Shown piece after piece: positions 40,537-49,583 of a stretch of 64,000 nucleotides of DNA; the first letter of the stretch is position 1, and every line of letters starts with the position of its first letter. The stretch lies in NCBI GenBank assembly GCA_000381565.1, contig KB906725.1:2986377-3050376 (forward strand). The letters run 5' to 3'. A model generated the notes under the pieces. That model saw only the letters and a list, made by a program, of their open reading frames with translations. It was not told the DNA's origin and made no database searches. Made by a program: the position numbers and the translations under genes. The DNA comes from Oxalobacteraceae bacterium AB_14. GTDB taxonomy: Bacteria; Pseudomonadota; Gammaproteobacteria; Burkholderiales; Burkholderiaceae_D.

Positions 40537-40659
40537 GCGCGTATGGTTGCAGCTCAGCGCCGGTCTGTCAAGGTGCGGCGTACGCCTCAAGCCCATGCAT
40601 TCATCTAAACGATAAGGTAGTATTGCCGATCCCGAGCAATACCCCTTACCGGAGCCGAT

Positions 40660-42585
40660 ATGCGCGTACTTGCAGCTGCAGTGCTTTCCACCTTGATGGT
40701 CAATGCCGCAACAGCGCAAACCTCCACGCCGCCGATGGCGCCCGACATCCCCGCCAAGTTCGACACCGCCGTCCCCAACGCCGACTACGTCAAGCGCGAG
40801 GTCATGATCCCGATGCGCGACGGCGTCAAGCTGCACACCGTGCTCGTCATCCCCAAGGGCGCCGTGCGCGCGCCGATGGTGCTCAGCCGCACGCCCTACA
40901 ACGCCAGCGGCCGCGCCCAGCGCAACGTCAGCCCCAGCGTGCTGGCCACCGTCGGCCAGGGCGACGAAGTGATGATGGAGAACGGCTACATCCGCGTCTA
41001 CCAGGACGTGCGCGGCAAATACGGCTCCGAAGGCGAGTACGTGATGACCCGTCCGGTCAAGGGCGCACTCAACAACACACGCACCGACCACGCCACCGAC
41101 GCCTGGGACACCATCGACTGGCTGGTCAAGAACACCCCAGAAAGCAACGGCAAGGTCGGCATGATAGGCTCGTCCTACGAAGGCTTCACGGTGCTGATGG
41201 CGCTGGTCGATCCGCACCCGGCGCTCAAGGTCGCGGTGCCGATGAGCCCGATGGTCGACGGCTGGCGCGGCGACGACTGGTTCCACAACGGCGCCTTCCG
41301 CCTGCCCAACCTGAGCTACATCGCCGGCCAGACCGCCGCCAAGGGCAGCGGCAAGACGCTGGCCACCGGCGTCTACGACGACTACGACGGCGCGCTGCGC
41401 GGCGGCTCGACCGCCGACTACGCCAAGCAGTTCGGCCTGGACCAGCTCAACTTCACCCGCAAGCTGTTCGAGCATCCCGCCTACGACGGCTACTGGCAGC
41501 ACCAGGCGCTCGACAAGATCCTGGCCAAGCGCCAGATGAAGGTGCCGACCATGACCGTGGTCGGCTACTGGGACCAGGAAGACATCTACGGCGCCTACGC
41601 TTTCTACTCGGCGGTGGAGCCGCAGGACAGCGCCAACAACAAGAACTTCCTGGTGGTGGGGCCGTGGCGCCACAGCGGCGTCAACTACGAGGGCTCCAGC
41701 CTGGGCGCGTTCAAGTTCAGCGGCGACACCGCGCTGGAATTCCGCCGCGACGTGATGCAGCCTTTCCTCGACCAGTACCTGAAGGATGGCGCGCCCGCCG
41801 CCGACACGCCGCCGGTGCTGTTCTACCAGACCGGCGTCAATCGCTGGCAGCGTTTGCCGCGCTGGCCGCTGGCCTGCGAGGCCGGCTGCCCGGCGCCGCT
41901 CACGCCGATCTACCTGAAGCCGGGCTTCAAGCTGGGCTTCAGTCAGGACCGCGACGCGCCGCAACCGGGCGCGGCCTACGACGAATACGTGTCCGACCCG
42001 GCCAAGCCGGTGCCGTTCGTGCCGCGCCCGGTGCACATGAACGATGCCAGCGTGTGGCGTCCGTGGCTGGTCAGCGACCAGCGCGGCGTCGCCGACCGCA
42101 CCGATGTGCTGAGCTACGTCACCGAGCCGCTCAAGGCGCGCCTGCAGATCGCCGGCGCCGCCATGGTCAAGCTGTACGCCTCGACCACCGGCACCGACAC
42201 CGACTGGGTGGTCAAGCTGATCGACGTCTACCCGGACGAGGTGCCGTCGCAGCCGGAGCTGGGCGGCTACCAGCTGGGCATCGCGATGGACATCTTCCGC
42301 GGCCGCTACCGCAACAGCCTGGAGCATCCGTCGCCGATCACGCCGGGCGCGGTGGAGAAATACCGCTTTGCGCTGCCGAACGCCAACCATGTGTTCCTGC
42401 CGGGCCACCGGGTGATGGTGCAGATCCAGTCCAGCTGGTTCCCGCTGTACGACCGCAACCCGCAGACCTACGTGCCGAACATCTTCTACGCCAAGCCGGC
42501 CGACTACAGGAAGGCGACGCTGCGCGTGTACCACGCCGGCGCCGAGAGCAGCGTGCTGGAACTGCCGGTGGTGGAGGGGAAATAA
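40660..42585 (+). CDS. CocE/NonD-family hydrolase, alpha-amino-ester-hydrolase-like
   Basis: This 641-residue protein has a signal peptide (MRVLAAAVLSTLMVNAATAQ). The alpha/beta-hydrolase domain carries nucleophile S172 in MIGSSYEGFT, an aspartate near VVGYWDQEDIYG and a histidine in VVGPWRHSGVNYEG, followed by a jelly-roll C-terminal domain. The VDGWRGDDWFHNGAFR segment matches the carboxylate cluster that distinguishes alpha-amino-acid ester hydrolases, enzymes that hydrolyse and synthesise beta-lactams with alpha-amino side chains. The family also includes X-Pro dipeptidases and cocaine esterase. Specificity is inferred. It is likely periplasmic. Confidence 0.88.
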   Translation: MRVLAAAVLSTLMVNAATAQTSTPPMAPDIPAKFDTAVPNADYVKREVMIPMRDGVKLHTVLVIPKGAVRAPMVLSRTPYNASGRAQRNVSPSVLATVGQGDEVMMENGYIRVYQDVRGKYGSEGEYVMTRPVKGALNNTRTDHATDAWDTIDWLVKNTPESNGKVGMIGSSYEGFTVLMALVDPHPALKVAVPMSPMVDGWRGDDWFHNGAFRLPNLSYIAGQTAAKGSGKTLATGVYDDYDGALRGGSTADYAKQFGLDQLNFTRKLFEHPAYDGYWQHQALDKILAKRQMKVPTMTVVGYWDQEDIYGAYAFYSAVEPQDSANNKNFLVVGPWRHSGVNYEGSSLGAFKFSGDTALEFRRDVMQPFLDQYLKDGAPAADTPPVLFYQTGVNRWQRLPRWPLACEAGCPAPLTPIYLKPGFKLGFSQDRDAPQPGAAYDEYVSDPAKPVPFVPRPVHMNDASVWRPWLVSDQRGVADRTDVLSYVTEPLKARLQIAGAAMVKLYASTTGTDTDWVVKLIDVYPDEVPSQPELGGYQLGIAMDIFRGRYRNSLEHPSPITPGAVEKYRFALPNANHVFLPGHRVMVQIQSSWFPLYDRNPQTYVPNIFYAKPADYRKATLRVYHAGAESSVLELPVVEGK

Positions 42586-42587
42586 GC

Positions 42588-42666
42588 CGTCATTCCCGCG
42601 CAGGCGGGAACCCATGCCGAGTATCCCGCCCGGCGGTGTATGGATTCCCGCCTGCGCGGGAACGAC
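42588..42666. repeat. REP-like palindromic repeat pair, copy 4
   Basis: Arms CGTCATTCCCGCGCAGGCGG (from 42588) and ATGGATTCCCGCCTGCGCGG (to 42666) belong to the same family as 6071-6150. It lies between two convergent genes, starting within 3 bp of the ester-hydrolase stop, where it may end transcription both ways. Confidence 0.85.
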
Positions 42667-42684
42667 AGCTGGTGTGAGCTTCCG

Positions 42685-43488
42685 TTAGCGGGGGCGGACA
42701 CTGTCGGTCAGCACGTCCGGGTGGAAATAGCGGCGGTAGCCGTCCATCACCTGGTTCGACCTGCCTATCTTTTCCAGCATGTCGACCAGCACCCGCTGGT
42801 CTTCCGGCTTGAGCGCGCGCGACACGTAGGCGCCGCTCTCGTGCCATGGCAATTCCGGTATCGGCTCCATGCGCAGCTTTTCCAGCATGCCGTCGACGCG
42901 CTGGTCGCGCCGGATCGCGCCGGCCATCAAGGTCGGTCCCATGATGGTGACGTCGGCCGAGCCGGCGTTGAGCAGGCGCGCCACCGCCACCACATCGACC
43001 TCGGTGAACAAACGGCCTTGCCTGGCCAGCTCGTTGACCAGCGCCATATATTGCTCCCCATAGTCGAAGCCGCGCACCACCGCCACGTGCAGCTCGCGCC
43101 GCTCCAGCAAGTTCTTGGCGCTGGTGATCGGCGCCCGCTGGCCCGCCACGGAGATCAGCATGGCGCGATGGCCTATCATCGGCACGAAGGTGCCGAGCAG
43201 GTCGCGCGACGGCGTGCGCGACGCCGGCACCAGCAGGTCCGCCTTGCCGCCCTTGTACATGGCCACCTGGCGCGCGCGCGGCACCAGGGTGAAGACGAAG
43301 TTGCAGCGGTTTTTTGCGCCCATGCCGCGCAACAGGTCGGGATAGATGCCGCCGATGTTTGTTCCTTCGACCTGGACGCTGGCGCCGCTGGCCGACACCG
43401 GCACGGCGATATCGCGCGAGCACTCGGCGGCGGCGCCGGCCTGCATCGCGCCGGCCGCCATCAGCATGGCGAAACCGCGCCCGCTCAT
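42685..43488 (-). CDS. Periplasmic solute-binding-like protein (SBP family 3 type)
   Basis: This 267-residue protein has a signal peptide (MSGRGFAMLMAAGAMQAGAA, then AE). Its two-lobe architecture resembles amino-acid-type solute-binding proteins: NIGGIYPDLLRGMGA, ADLLVPASRTPSRDLLGTF and LLNAGSADVTIMGPTLM. No ABC permease is adjacent. Such orphan SBP-3 proteins may act as sensors or enzymes. Its start overlaps the end of the MFS gene by 4 bp (ATGA), so the two are coupled. Confidence 0.75.
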   Translation of the reverse strand: MSGRGFAMLMAAGAMQAGAAAECSRDIAVPVSASGASVQVEGTNIGGIYPDLLRGMGAKNRCNFVFTLVPRARQVAMYKGGKADLLVPASRTPSRDLLGTFVPMIGHRAMLISVAGQRAPITSAKNLLERRELHVAVVRGFDYGEQYMALVNELARQGRLFTEVDVVAVARLLNAGSADVTIMGPTLMAGAIRRDQRVDGMLEKLRMEPIPELPWHESGAYVSRALKPEDQRVLVDMLEKIGRSNQVMDGYRRYFHPDVLTDSVRPR

Positions 43489-44744
43489 GGTTTGACGGCC
43501 TGCATGTGGTGCTGGCGGAAGTAGCGCTGCGCCACCAGGATGGCCAGCGCCTGCATCACCGCGCACAGGTAGAAGGTGCTGCCGATGCGCCAGTCGTTGG
43601 CCGGCAGGTGGCCCACTTCCGCCAGGATGGCGGTGCCCAGCAGCGGCATGAAGATCACCCCCAGGCTGGAGATCGATTGCAAAGAACCCATCAATTCCCC
43701 CTGTTGGTTGGGCGGCGTGGATTTCGAGATGATGGCCTGCAGCGCGGGACCGACCGCGAACGACAGCACGTTGCAGATGATGAGCACATACATCATCCAG
43801 CCCTGCGTGGCCAGGCCGTACATCAGGTAGGTCAGGCCGCCCGAGCACATCCCCAGCAGCGACAGGCGCACTTCGCCGAAGCGCTTGATCAGGATGCCCA
43901 GCAGGCCGGCCTGCACCACGGCCGCCATCAGGCCGACGCAAAACATCGCCGCGCCGTTCTGTCCCGGCGTCCAGTTGAAGCGGAAGTTGGTGTACAGCAC
44001 CCAGGTCGTTTGCAGCATCATCTGCGCGCCGGTGACCAGCGCGAACGTCACCACCAGGCCGCGGATATCGGTGCGGCGCGCCAGCTTGAACAGGGCCGAC
44101 AGCGGATTGATCTTGGCCAGGCTGAAGGCCGAACGGCGCTCCGCCGGCAGCGACTCCGGCACCACGAAATAGCCGTAGACGAAATTGGCGGCCGACAGCG
44201 CGCCCGCCACATAGAACGGCAGGTGCAGGTTGACGTTGCCCAGCAGGCCGCCGAGCATGGGGCCGCAGATGAAGCCCAGGCCGAACGCGGCGCCGACCTT
44301 GCCGAAGCTCTTGGCGCGGTTGTCCGGCGTCGACACGTCGGACGCGTAGGCCGAGGCCACCGACATGCTGGCCGACGACATGCCGCCCACCACGCGGCCG
44401 ATGAACAGGCAGGCCAGGTTGGGCGCCCACGCGGTCGACAGGAAGTTGATGCACATGCCGGCCATCGAATACAGCAGCACCGGGCGGCGGCCGATGCGGT
44501 CGCTGACGGCGCCCAGCATCGGCATGAAGATGAACTGCATCAGGCCGAACACCGCGCTCATGATGCCGAACCAGTGGGTCTGGTTTTCACGCGAGCCGGC
44601 GAACTCGCCGATCAGCATCGGCAGCACCGGCACGATCAGGCCGATGCCCAGCATATCGATGAACACGCAGATCAGGATGAAGTTCAGGTTGCCCGCCGGC
44701 GCGGCGGCCGGCAGGACGGTGGTGGCGGAATCGGGTGGGGTCAT
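43485..44744 (-). CDS. MFS transporter of the TCR/Tet family
   Basis: This 419-residue membrane protein has 12 hydrophobic helices, the motif A loop GAVSDRIGRRPVLLYSMAG (helices 2-3) and the IGRVVGGMSSASMSVASAYA segment found in TetA-type drug-proton antiporters. Family function is drug efflux, but the specific compound is unknown. It is the middle gene of an HD-MFS-SBP unit, 18 bp after the HD gene. Confidence 0.92.
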   Translation of the reverse strand: MTPPDSATTVLPAAAPAGNLNFILICVFIDMLGIGLIVPVLPMLIGEFAGSRENQTHWFGIMSAVFGLMQFIFMPMLGAVSDRIGRRPVLLYSMAGMCINFLSTAWAPNLACLFIGRVVGGMSSASMSVASAYASDVSTPDNRAKSFGKVGAAFGLGFICGPMLGGLLGNVNLHLPFYVAGALSAANFVYGYFVVPESLPAERRSAFSLAKINPLSALFKLARRTDIRGLVVTFALVTGAQMMLQTTWVLYTNFRFNWTPGQNGAAMFCVGLMAAVVQAGLLGILIKRFGEVRLSLLGMCSGGLTYLMYGLATQGWMMYVLIICNVLSFAVGPALQAIISKSTPPNQQGELMGSLQSISSLGVIFMPLLGTAILAEVGHLPANDWRIGSTFYLCAVMQALAILVAQRYFRQHHMQAVKP

Positions 44745-44762
44745 GTGATCGCGGGAAGAGGG

Positions 44763-45422
44763 TCAGGGCGCCGCCGGGCTCGATGCCCACTCGGCGATGA
44801 AGCTGTCGCGGAAGGCGGTCAGCTCGCTGAGGCGGTTGTGCGCCAGGCGCCGGCCGGCCGCCGTCTGCATCTTGCCCGGCAGGGTGGCCAGCTTGGTCTC
44901 GATATGGTCGAGCGCATAGGCTTTTTCATCGAGCTCGCGGTGCAGCGCCATCGGATCGTCGGCGTGCGCCAGCGCGGTGCCCATGCGCCCGGCCGTGTAG
45001 AACAGCCGCGCCAGGCCCACCGCGCCGAGCGCGTCGAGGCGGTCGGCGTCCTGCACGATCTTGGCCTCGATGGTCTCGGCGCGGATGGCGGCGGAAAAGC
45101 TGTGGCTCTCGATCGCGTGCGCGACGGCGGCCAGCTTGTTGGGCGGGAAATCGAGTTCGGCCAGCTGGCGGCTGGCCAGCAGCGCCGCCTTGCGCGAGGC
45201 CAGGTGGCGTTCGGGATCGTTCTTGGGCAGGTTGACCAGGTCGTGCAGATAACAGCCGGCCAGCACGACCAGCGCGTCGGCCTCGGGATAATCGTCCAGC
45301 AGCAGGGCGGCGTTGCGCCAGACCCGGTGCAGGTGGTTGCTATCGTGCGCTCCATCGACTCCGGCGGCGGCACTGGCCAGGCGGACCAGGCGCGGGTGCC
45401 AGCTGTTGAGCAAGCTGTTCAT
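44763..45422 (-). CDS. HD-domain phosphohydrolase (YedJ-like)
   Basis: This 219-residue protein has the HD-superfamily metal motifs in order: HDSNHLHRVWRNA (H), CYLHDLVNLPKNDPERH (HD) and IVQDADRLDALGAVGLARLF (D). The length and the ASRKAALLA helix match the YedJ group. Its probable reaction is hydrolysis of a phosphate ester or nucleotide; substrate unknown. It begins a three-gene unit with the MFS transporter and SBP-like protein. Confidence 0.9.
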   Translation of the reverse strand: MNSLLNSWHPRLVRLASAAAGVDGAHDSNHLHRVWRNAALLLDDYPEADALVVLAGCYLHDLVNLPKNDPERHLASRKAALLASRQLAELDFPPNKLAAVAHAIESHSFSAAIRAETIEAKIVQDADRLDALGAVGLARLFYTAGRMGTALAHADDPMALHRELDEKAYALDHIETKLATLPGKMQTAAGRRLAHNRLSELTAFRDSFIAEWASSPAAP

Positions 45423-45580
45423 TGTTCTCCCGTGTTGTCTTCGGCGTTAGGTTTTTCAGATCATACAGCCTGATTCAGCCCTTGTGCAGGATAGGCGGAC
45501 GGCGATTAATAATTGTTTGCTTGCCAAGTACGACGAGATTGTGCAAAATGCAAGCATATTTGATAATGACAGGCACTTTG

Positions 45581-45889
45581 ATGCGTAACTTCCCGGCGCT
45601 TGCACCGATCTTGTTGGCCCTGGTCTGCGACCGCGCGCTGGCGCTGGACGACACGCCGACCGTGGCGCCCCATTTCCAGCTCAAGGGGGAGGACTTCCGC
45701 CCGGCCGGCGCGCGGCCGAATCCTGTCATCGGCACGCGATCGCCGGCCCGGCGGGCCGTCGCCGATGCCGGGCCCGTCAAGCCGGAACCCCAGGCGCCGA
45801 ATCCGCGCGCCGTCGCCATCACCGTGCTGCGCGCCTTGCCGGCGCCGGCCTCGCAGCTGGTGGGAAAACCCCGCTGGAAGTCGCGCTAG
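45581..45889 (+). CDS. Small exported hypothetical protein
   Basis: From the ATG at 45581 (MRNFPALAPILLALVCDRAL) the protein is 102 residues with a signal peptide (cleavage near ALA-L). The mature part is Pro/Ala/Arg-rich and low in structure (VGKPRWKSR end). ATGs at 45548 and 45566 are alternatives. No family is recognised. Confidence 0.5.
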   Translation: MRNFPALAPILLALVCDRALALDDTPTVAPHFQLKGEDFRPAGARPNPVIGTRSPARRAVADAGPVKPEPQAPNPRAVAITVLRALPAPASQLVGKPRWKSR

Positions 45890-45984
45890 GCTCATCTGTT
45901 TCTCTGGTGCATTTATTTGCTGCGTCTTTACTTGACTTGAGGTAACATTGCCGTCAATCATTTTTGGCAATGAAGGAAACCCCC

Positions 45985-46479
45985 ATGTCTGGTAATGTAA
46001 GCGAACTGCACGCAACGACCCCCGCCGGCGAGTACTTGGCCTTCACGCTGGGCCAGGAAGAGTACGGCATTGACATCCAAAAAGTCGCCGAGATCCGCAG
46101 CTACGAAACCCCGACCCGCATCGCCAACGCCCCCGATTTCGTCAAGGGCGTGGTCAATCTGCGCGGCCTGATCGTGCCGATCGTCGACATGCGCATCAAG
46201 TTCAACCTGGGCACGCCGTCGTACGACCAGTTCACCGTCGTCATCATCCTCAACATCGGCCACCGCGTGGTCGGCATGGTGGTGGACCGCGTCTCCGACG
46301 TCACCACGCTGATGCCGGAGCAAGTCAAGCCGGCGCCGGAAATCGGCTCGGCCATCAACACCGACCATATCGTTGGCCTGGGCACGCTCGACGAGCGCAT
46401 GCTGATCCTGATCGATATCGACAAGCTGATGTCCAGCGCCGATATGGGCCTGGTCGAAGCCACCGCGCTGGCGGCGTGA
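45985..46479 (+). CDS. cheW: Chemotaxis coupling protein CheW
   Basis: This 164-residue protein from the ATG at 45985 (AAGGAA ribosome binding site) has the CheW fold: GEYLAFTLGQEEYGIDIQKV, the VVNLRGLIVPIVDMR receptor and kinase contact strand, and GMVVDRVSDVTTL. It bridges chemoreceptors and CheA. Upstream, CATTGCC (45946-45952) pairs with GGCAATG (45966-45972), a small hairpin just before the ribosome binding site that could modulate translation. It is followed by an MCP with a one-base overlap. Confidence 0.95.
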   Translation: MSGNVSELHATTPAGEYLAFTLGQEEYGIDIQKVAEIRSYETPTRIANAPDFVKGVVNLRGLIVPIVDMRIKFNLGTPSYDQFTVVIILNIGHRVVGMVVDRVSDVTTLMPEQVKPAPEIGSAINTDHIVGLGTLDERMLILIDIDKLMSSADMGLVEATALAA

Positions 46480-48101
46480 TGACGATGCTGGCCAATATCA
46501 GCATCGGCAAGCGCCTGGCACTGGGCTTTGGCATCATCCTGGCGTTCGCCATGCTGATCACCGCGATCAGCGTCTGGCGCCTGCAGGGCGTGGCCACGGC
46601 CACGCGCGAGATGATGCAGGTGCCGCTGGCCAAGGAGCGCATGATCTCCGACTGGTCGAGCAAGATTGATAGCGCTATCCGCCGCACCACCGCCATCGCC
46701 CGCAGCAGCGATCCGTCGCTGGGCGCCTTCTTCGCCGAGGAATCGAAAGCCTCGTCGGCCATCTCGGCGGAATATCAAAAGAAAGTGGAAGCGCTGATCG
46801 TCGACGCCGAAGAGAAGCAACTGTTCGGCCGCATCGGCGAGCAGCGCAAGATCTATCTGTCCTCGCGCGACCAGGTGGCCAGGCTGAAAGGCGCCGGCGA
46901 ACTGGAACAAGCCGAGAAGGTCTTCGCCGACGTGTTCCGCCCCGGCTCCAGCAGCTACCTGGCGCTGATGCAGGAACTGCTGAAAATGCAGCGCGCGAAA
47001 ATCGACGCCACCGCCGTCCATATCGACCAGGTGGCGGCCAGCAGCCGCAATCTGCTGTACCTGCTGGCGGCGCTGGTGCTGGCCTTCGGCGCCGTCAGCG
47101 CCTGGCTGCTGACCACCGGCATCACCGGCCCGCTGCAAGTGGCGGTGACGGCCGCGCGCCGCGTCGCCGGCGGCGACCTGACCGGCCATATCGACGACAG
47201 CGCCCGCGATGAAACCGGCCAGCTGCTGTCGGCGCTGAAGGAGATGAACGCCAGCCTGCTGGGCATCGTCACCGAGGTGCGCAGCGGCACCGATCATATC
47301 ACCACCTCGTCGAGCGAGATCGCGGCGGGCAACCAGGATCTGTCGCGCCGCACCGAGCAGCAGGCCGGCGCGCTGGAGGAAACCGCATCGTCGATGGAAG
47401 AACTGACGTCGACCGTCAAGCACAACGCCGACAACGCGCGCCAGGCCAACCAGCTGGCGGCATCGGCCGCGCAGGTGGCGGTCAAGGGCGGCATGGTGGT
47501 GTCGCAGGTGGTGGACACGATGGATTCGATCAACCAGTCGTCGCGCAAGATCGTCGACATCATCGCGGTCATCGACGGCATCGCCTTCCAGACCAACATT
47601 CTGGCGCTGAACGCCGCCGTGGAAGCGGCGCGCGCCGGCGAACAGGGACGCGGCTTCGCGGTCGTGGCGACGGAAGTGCGCAACCTGGCGCAGCGTTCGG
47701 CGTCGGCGGCCAAGGAAATCAAGACGCTGATCGGCGATTCGGTCGACCAGGTCAACCAGGGCAGCAAACTGGTGGCCGACGCCGGCCTGACGATGGACGA
47801 GATTGTCAGCAGCGTGCATCGCGTCAGCGACATCATCACCGAGATCACGGCGGCCAGCACCGAGCAGAGCGCCGGCATCAACGAGGTGTATCAGGCCATT
47901 GGCGCGATGGACGGCGTGACGCAGCAGAACGCCGCGCTGGTCGAACAGGCCGCCGCCGCGGCGGAATCGATGCAGCAGCAGGCGGCGGCGCTGGCGCAGG
48001 CGGTCAGCGTGTTCAAGGTGGAGGGTTTGGTGCGTTCGCACGGCGCGCCACCGCGCGCAACGGCGCCGCGTCCGCGACTGCGCCTGACCAGCCGCGCTTA
48101 A
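46479..48101 (+). CDS. Methyl-accepting chemotaxis protein
   Basis: This 540-residue receptor has an N-terminal helix (IGKRLALGFGIILAFAMLIT), a periplasmic four-helix-bundle-type sensor (about 35-185), a second TM helix (LLYLLAALVLAFGAVSAWLL), a HAMP domain and the MCP signalling domain with the hairpin tip QTNILALNAAVEAARAGEQG, then EVRNLAQRSASAAKEI. No C-terminal pentapeptide docking site for CheR is seen; it ends RLTSRA. The ligand is unknown. Its ATG overlaps the cheW stop by one base. The remaining che genes are not in the window. Confidence 0.95.
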   Translation: MTMLANISIGKRLALGFGIILAFAMLITAISVWRLQGVATATREMMQVPLAKERMISDWSSKIDSAIRRTTAIARSSDPSLGAFFAEESKASSAISAEYQKKVEALIVDAEEKQLFGRIGEQRKIYLSSRDQVARLKGAGELEQAEKVFADVFRPGSSSYLALMQELLKMQRAKIDATAVHIDQVAASSRNLLYLLAALVLAFGAVSAWLLTTGITGPLQVAVTAARRVAGGDLTGHIDDSARDETGQLLSALKEMNASLLGIVTEVRSGTDHITTSSSEIAAGNQDLSRRTEQQAGALEETASSMEELTSTVKHNADNARQANQLAASAAQVAVKGGMVVSQVVDTMDSINQSSRKIVDIIAVIDGIAFQTNILALNAAVEAARAGEQGRGFAVVATEVRNLAQRSASAAKEIKTLIGDSVDQVNQGSKLVADAGLTMDEIVSSVHRVSDIITEITAASTEQSAGINEVYQAIGAMDGVTQQNAALVEQAAAAAESMQQQAAALAQAVSVFKVEGLVRSHGAPPRATAPRPRLRLTSRA

Positions 48102-48105
48102 GCCC

Positions 48106-48133
48106 CGTCATTCCCGCCTGCGCGGGAATGACA
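48106..48133. repeat. REP-like palindromic unit, copy 5 (single)
   Basis: CGTCATTCCCGC-CTGC-GCGGGAATGACA is one palindromic unit of the family at 6071-6150, between the convergent MCP and RNase HI-like genes. With only 3 bp before the RNase HI-like stop it is a likely bidirectional terminator. Confidence 0.85.
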
Positions 48134-48135
48134 TA

Positions 48136-48837
48136 TTAGGCTTCCGGGACTGCGTCGGGCGATCTGTCGATCGCCTGTTGCGACAGGCGGTCCGCATCGC
48201 CGTTGCGGTGACGCGGCAGCCAGCGCAGGCTCACCGCCCCGAGCGGCGCCATCAAATCCAGCACGCGCCGGCGATGTTCTTCCAGTCCCTTGGCGCCACG
48301 GACGGCGGCCACCGCCTGCGCACTCAGATTCACATCGTTGACCACCACCTGGCTGTCGCCATGCACCACCAGCCCGGCCGCACCCAGGCTGACGGCCGCC
48401 TCCAGCAGGGCGGTCAGCGCCAGGTATTCCGCCTCGCCGCTGTTGCCATATCCGGCGCGGCGGCTGATTTCCACCCGCTCGCCGTCCGGCCCGCACAGCA
48501 GCGCACCGATGCCGATCTGTCCCGGATTGGGATGGGCCGAACCGTCGAACCATCCGCGCCAGCCATCGGTGGCCGGCCGCATGCGCGCCGCGCGCTGTTC
48601 CAGCTGCCGCGCCTTCTGCGCCAACTTCGCCGCGCGCAGTTCCTGGTCGCGCAGGCGCAAGGCGCCGCGTTCTGCCAGCAGCGGCGCCAGACCCTGCACG
48701 CCCGCCACCTGCGTCAGCACCTGATGCAAGGCCTGCGCCTCGCTCACCTGCGAGCGCGCCGCCAGACGACGAGCGGCCACGCGCTCGCCCTTGTAGGCGG
48801 CCGTGGCCAATACTTCGAAATCAGCGTCGGTCATCAA
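48136..48837 (-). CDS. Ribonuclease HI-family protein
   Basis: This 233-residue protein has an N-terminal helical region (1-90, basic) and a C-terminal RNase H fold. The four acidic residues are in WFDGSAHPNPG (D), NSGEAEYLAL (E), VVHGDSQVVVND (D) and PRHRNGDADRLSQ (D). RNase HI removes RNA from RNA-DNA hybrids; this longer version with an N-terminal helical domain is a paralogue type distinct from housekeeping RnhA. It is translated after the YXWGXW protein with a 4-bp overlap. Confidence 0.9.
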   Translation of the reverse strand: MMTDADFEVLATAAYKGERVAARRLAARSQVSEAQALHQVLTQVAGVQGLAPLLAERGALRLRDQELRAAKLAQKARQLEQRAARMRPATDGWRGWFDGSAHPNPGQIGIGALLCGPDGERVEISRRAGYGNSGEAEYLALTALLEAAVSLGAAGLVVHGDSQVVVNDVNLSAQAVAAVRGAKGLEEHRRRVLDLMAPLGAVSLRWLPRHRNGDADRLSQQAIDRSPDAVPEA

Positions 48838-49583
48838 TCGCGGCGCGGGTTGTCTGGATGACGGTCCTGGCGGTTGGGCACGCCGTCGCCATCGCGATCG
48901 TGGTCGTAGCGGTTCGGTACACCGTCATGGTCCTTGTCGCCGCGGCCTTGACCGTGGTTGCGGTTGTCGTGACGGTCGTGGCGGTTCGGGATGCCGTCAT
49001 GATCGCGGTCGCCGTTCGGGCCTCGATCCCAGCGCGCTTCCTCGCGCAGCCAGCGGCCATCGCGTTGCACCCAGCGCGGTTGGGCATAGATGTAGCCCGG
49101 ACGTTCGGCGACCCAGCTGCCGCCCACCCATTCATGACGGTGGCCGCGCCAGTCCCAGTAACCCGGCGCCCAGACGTAGCCGTGGCGCGGCGGCGGAATC
49201 CGTTCATAGCGTGGCGGCGGCGGTGCGACGGTCACATAGTCAAGCTGCACCGGGGCCGGGCCGACGGTGACCCAGCCGCCCGGATCGAGGCGCCAGTTGC
49301 CGCCGTCGCGTATCCATTCGGCGCGGCGATACTGCGCACCGCTGCGTTCCTGTTCCCAGCGGCCGCCCAGCCAGACATGGCGATGGCCGTCCCAGTTCCA
49401 ATAGCCGGGCGCCCAGACGTAGCCGTGGCGTGGCGCCGGCATGCTTTCAAAGCGTGGAGGCGGCGGCGCATTGCCGATCACGACGCTGACGCCGACTTGC
49501 GCGGATGCGATGGCCGGAGCGAATGCTGCGACGCTCAACGCGAGCATGGCGGCGGCGTAAATGGTGTGCGAGCGTTTGATCAT
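48834..49583 (-). CDS. Exported YXWGXW-type repeat protein with thrombospondin-3-like calcium repeats
   Basis: The 249-residue protein has a signal peptide (MIKRSHTIYAAAMLALSVAA, cleavage near ASA-Q). Two copies of a Trp/Tyr/Gly repeat follow (RHGYVWAPGYWNWDGHRHVW and RHGYVWAPGYWDWRGHRHEW). The Asp-rich C-terminal tail contains three D-x-D-x-D-G-x-x-N motifs (DRDHDGIPNRHD, DKDHDGVPNRYD, DRDGDGVPNRQD), which resemble thrombospondin type 3 calcium-binding repeats. It is probably a periplasmic or surface protein. A TATAGT -10-like hexamer lies near 49628-49633 on the minus strand. It is coupled to the RNase HI-like gene. Confidence 0.88.
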   Translation of the reverse strand: MIKRSHTIYAAAMLALSVAAFAPAIASAQVGVSVVIGNAPPPPRFESMPAPRHGYVWAPGYWNWDGHRHVWLGGRWEQERSGAQYRRAEWIRDGGNWRLDPGGWVTVGPAPVQLDYVTVAPPPPRYERIPPPRHGYVWAPGYWDWRGHRHEWVGGSWVAERPGYIYAQPRWVQRDGRWLREEARWDRGPNGDRDHDGIPNRHDRHDNRNHGQGRGDKDHDGVPNRYDHDRDGDGVPNRQDRHPDNPRRD

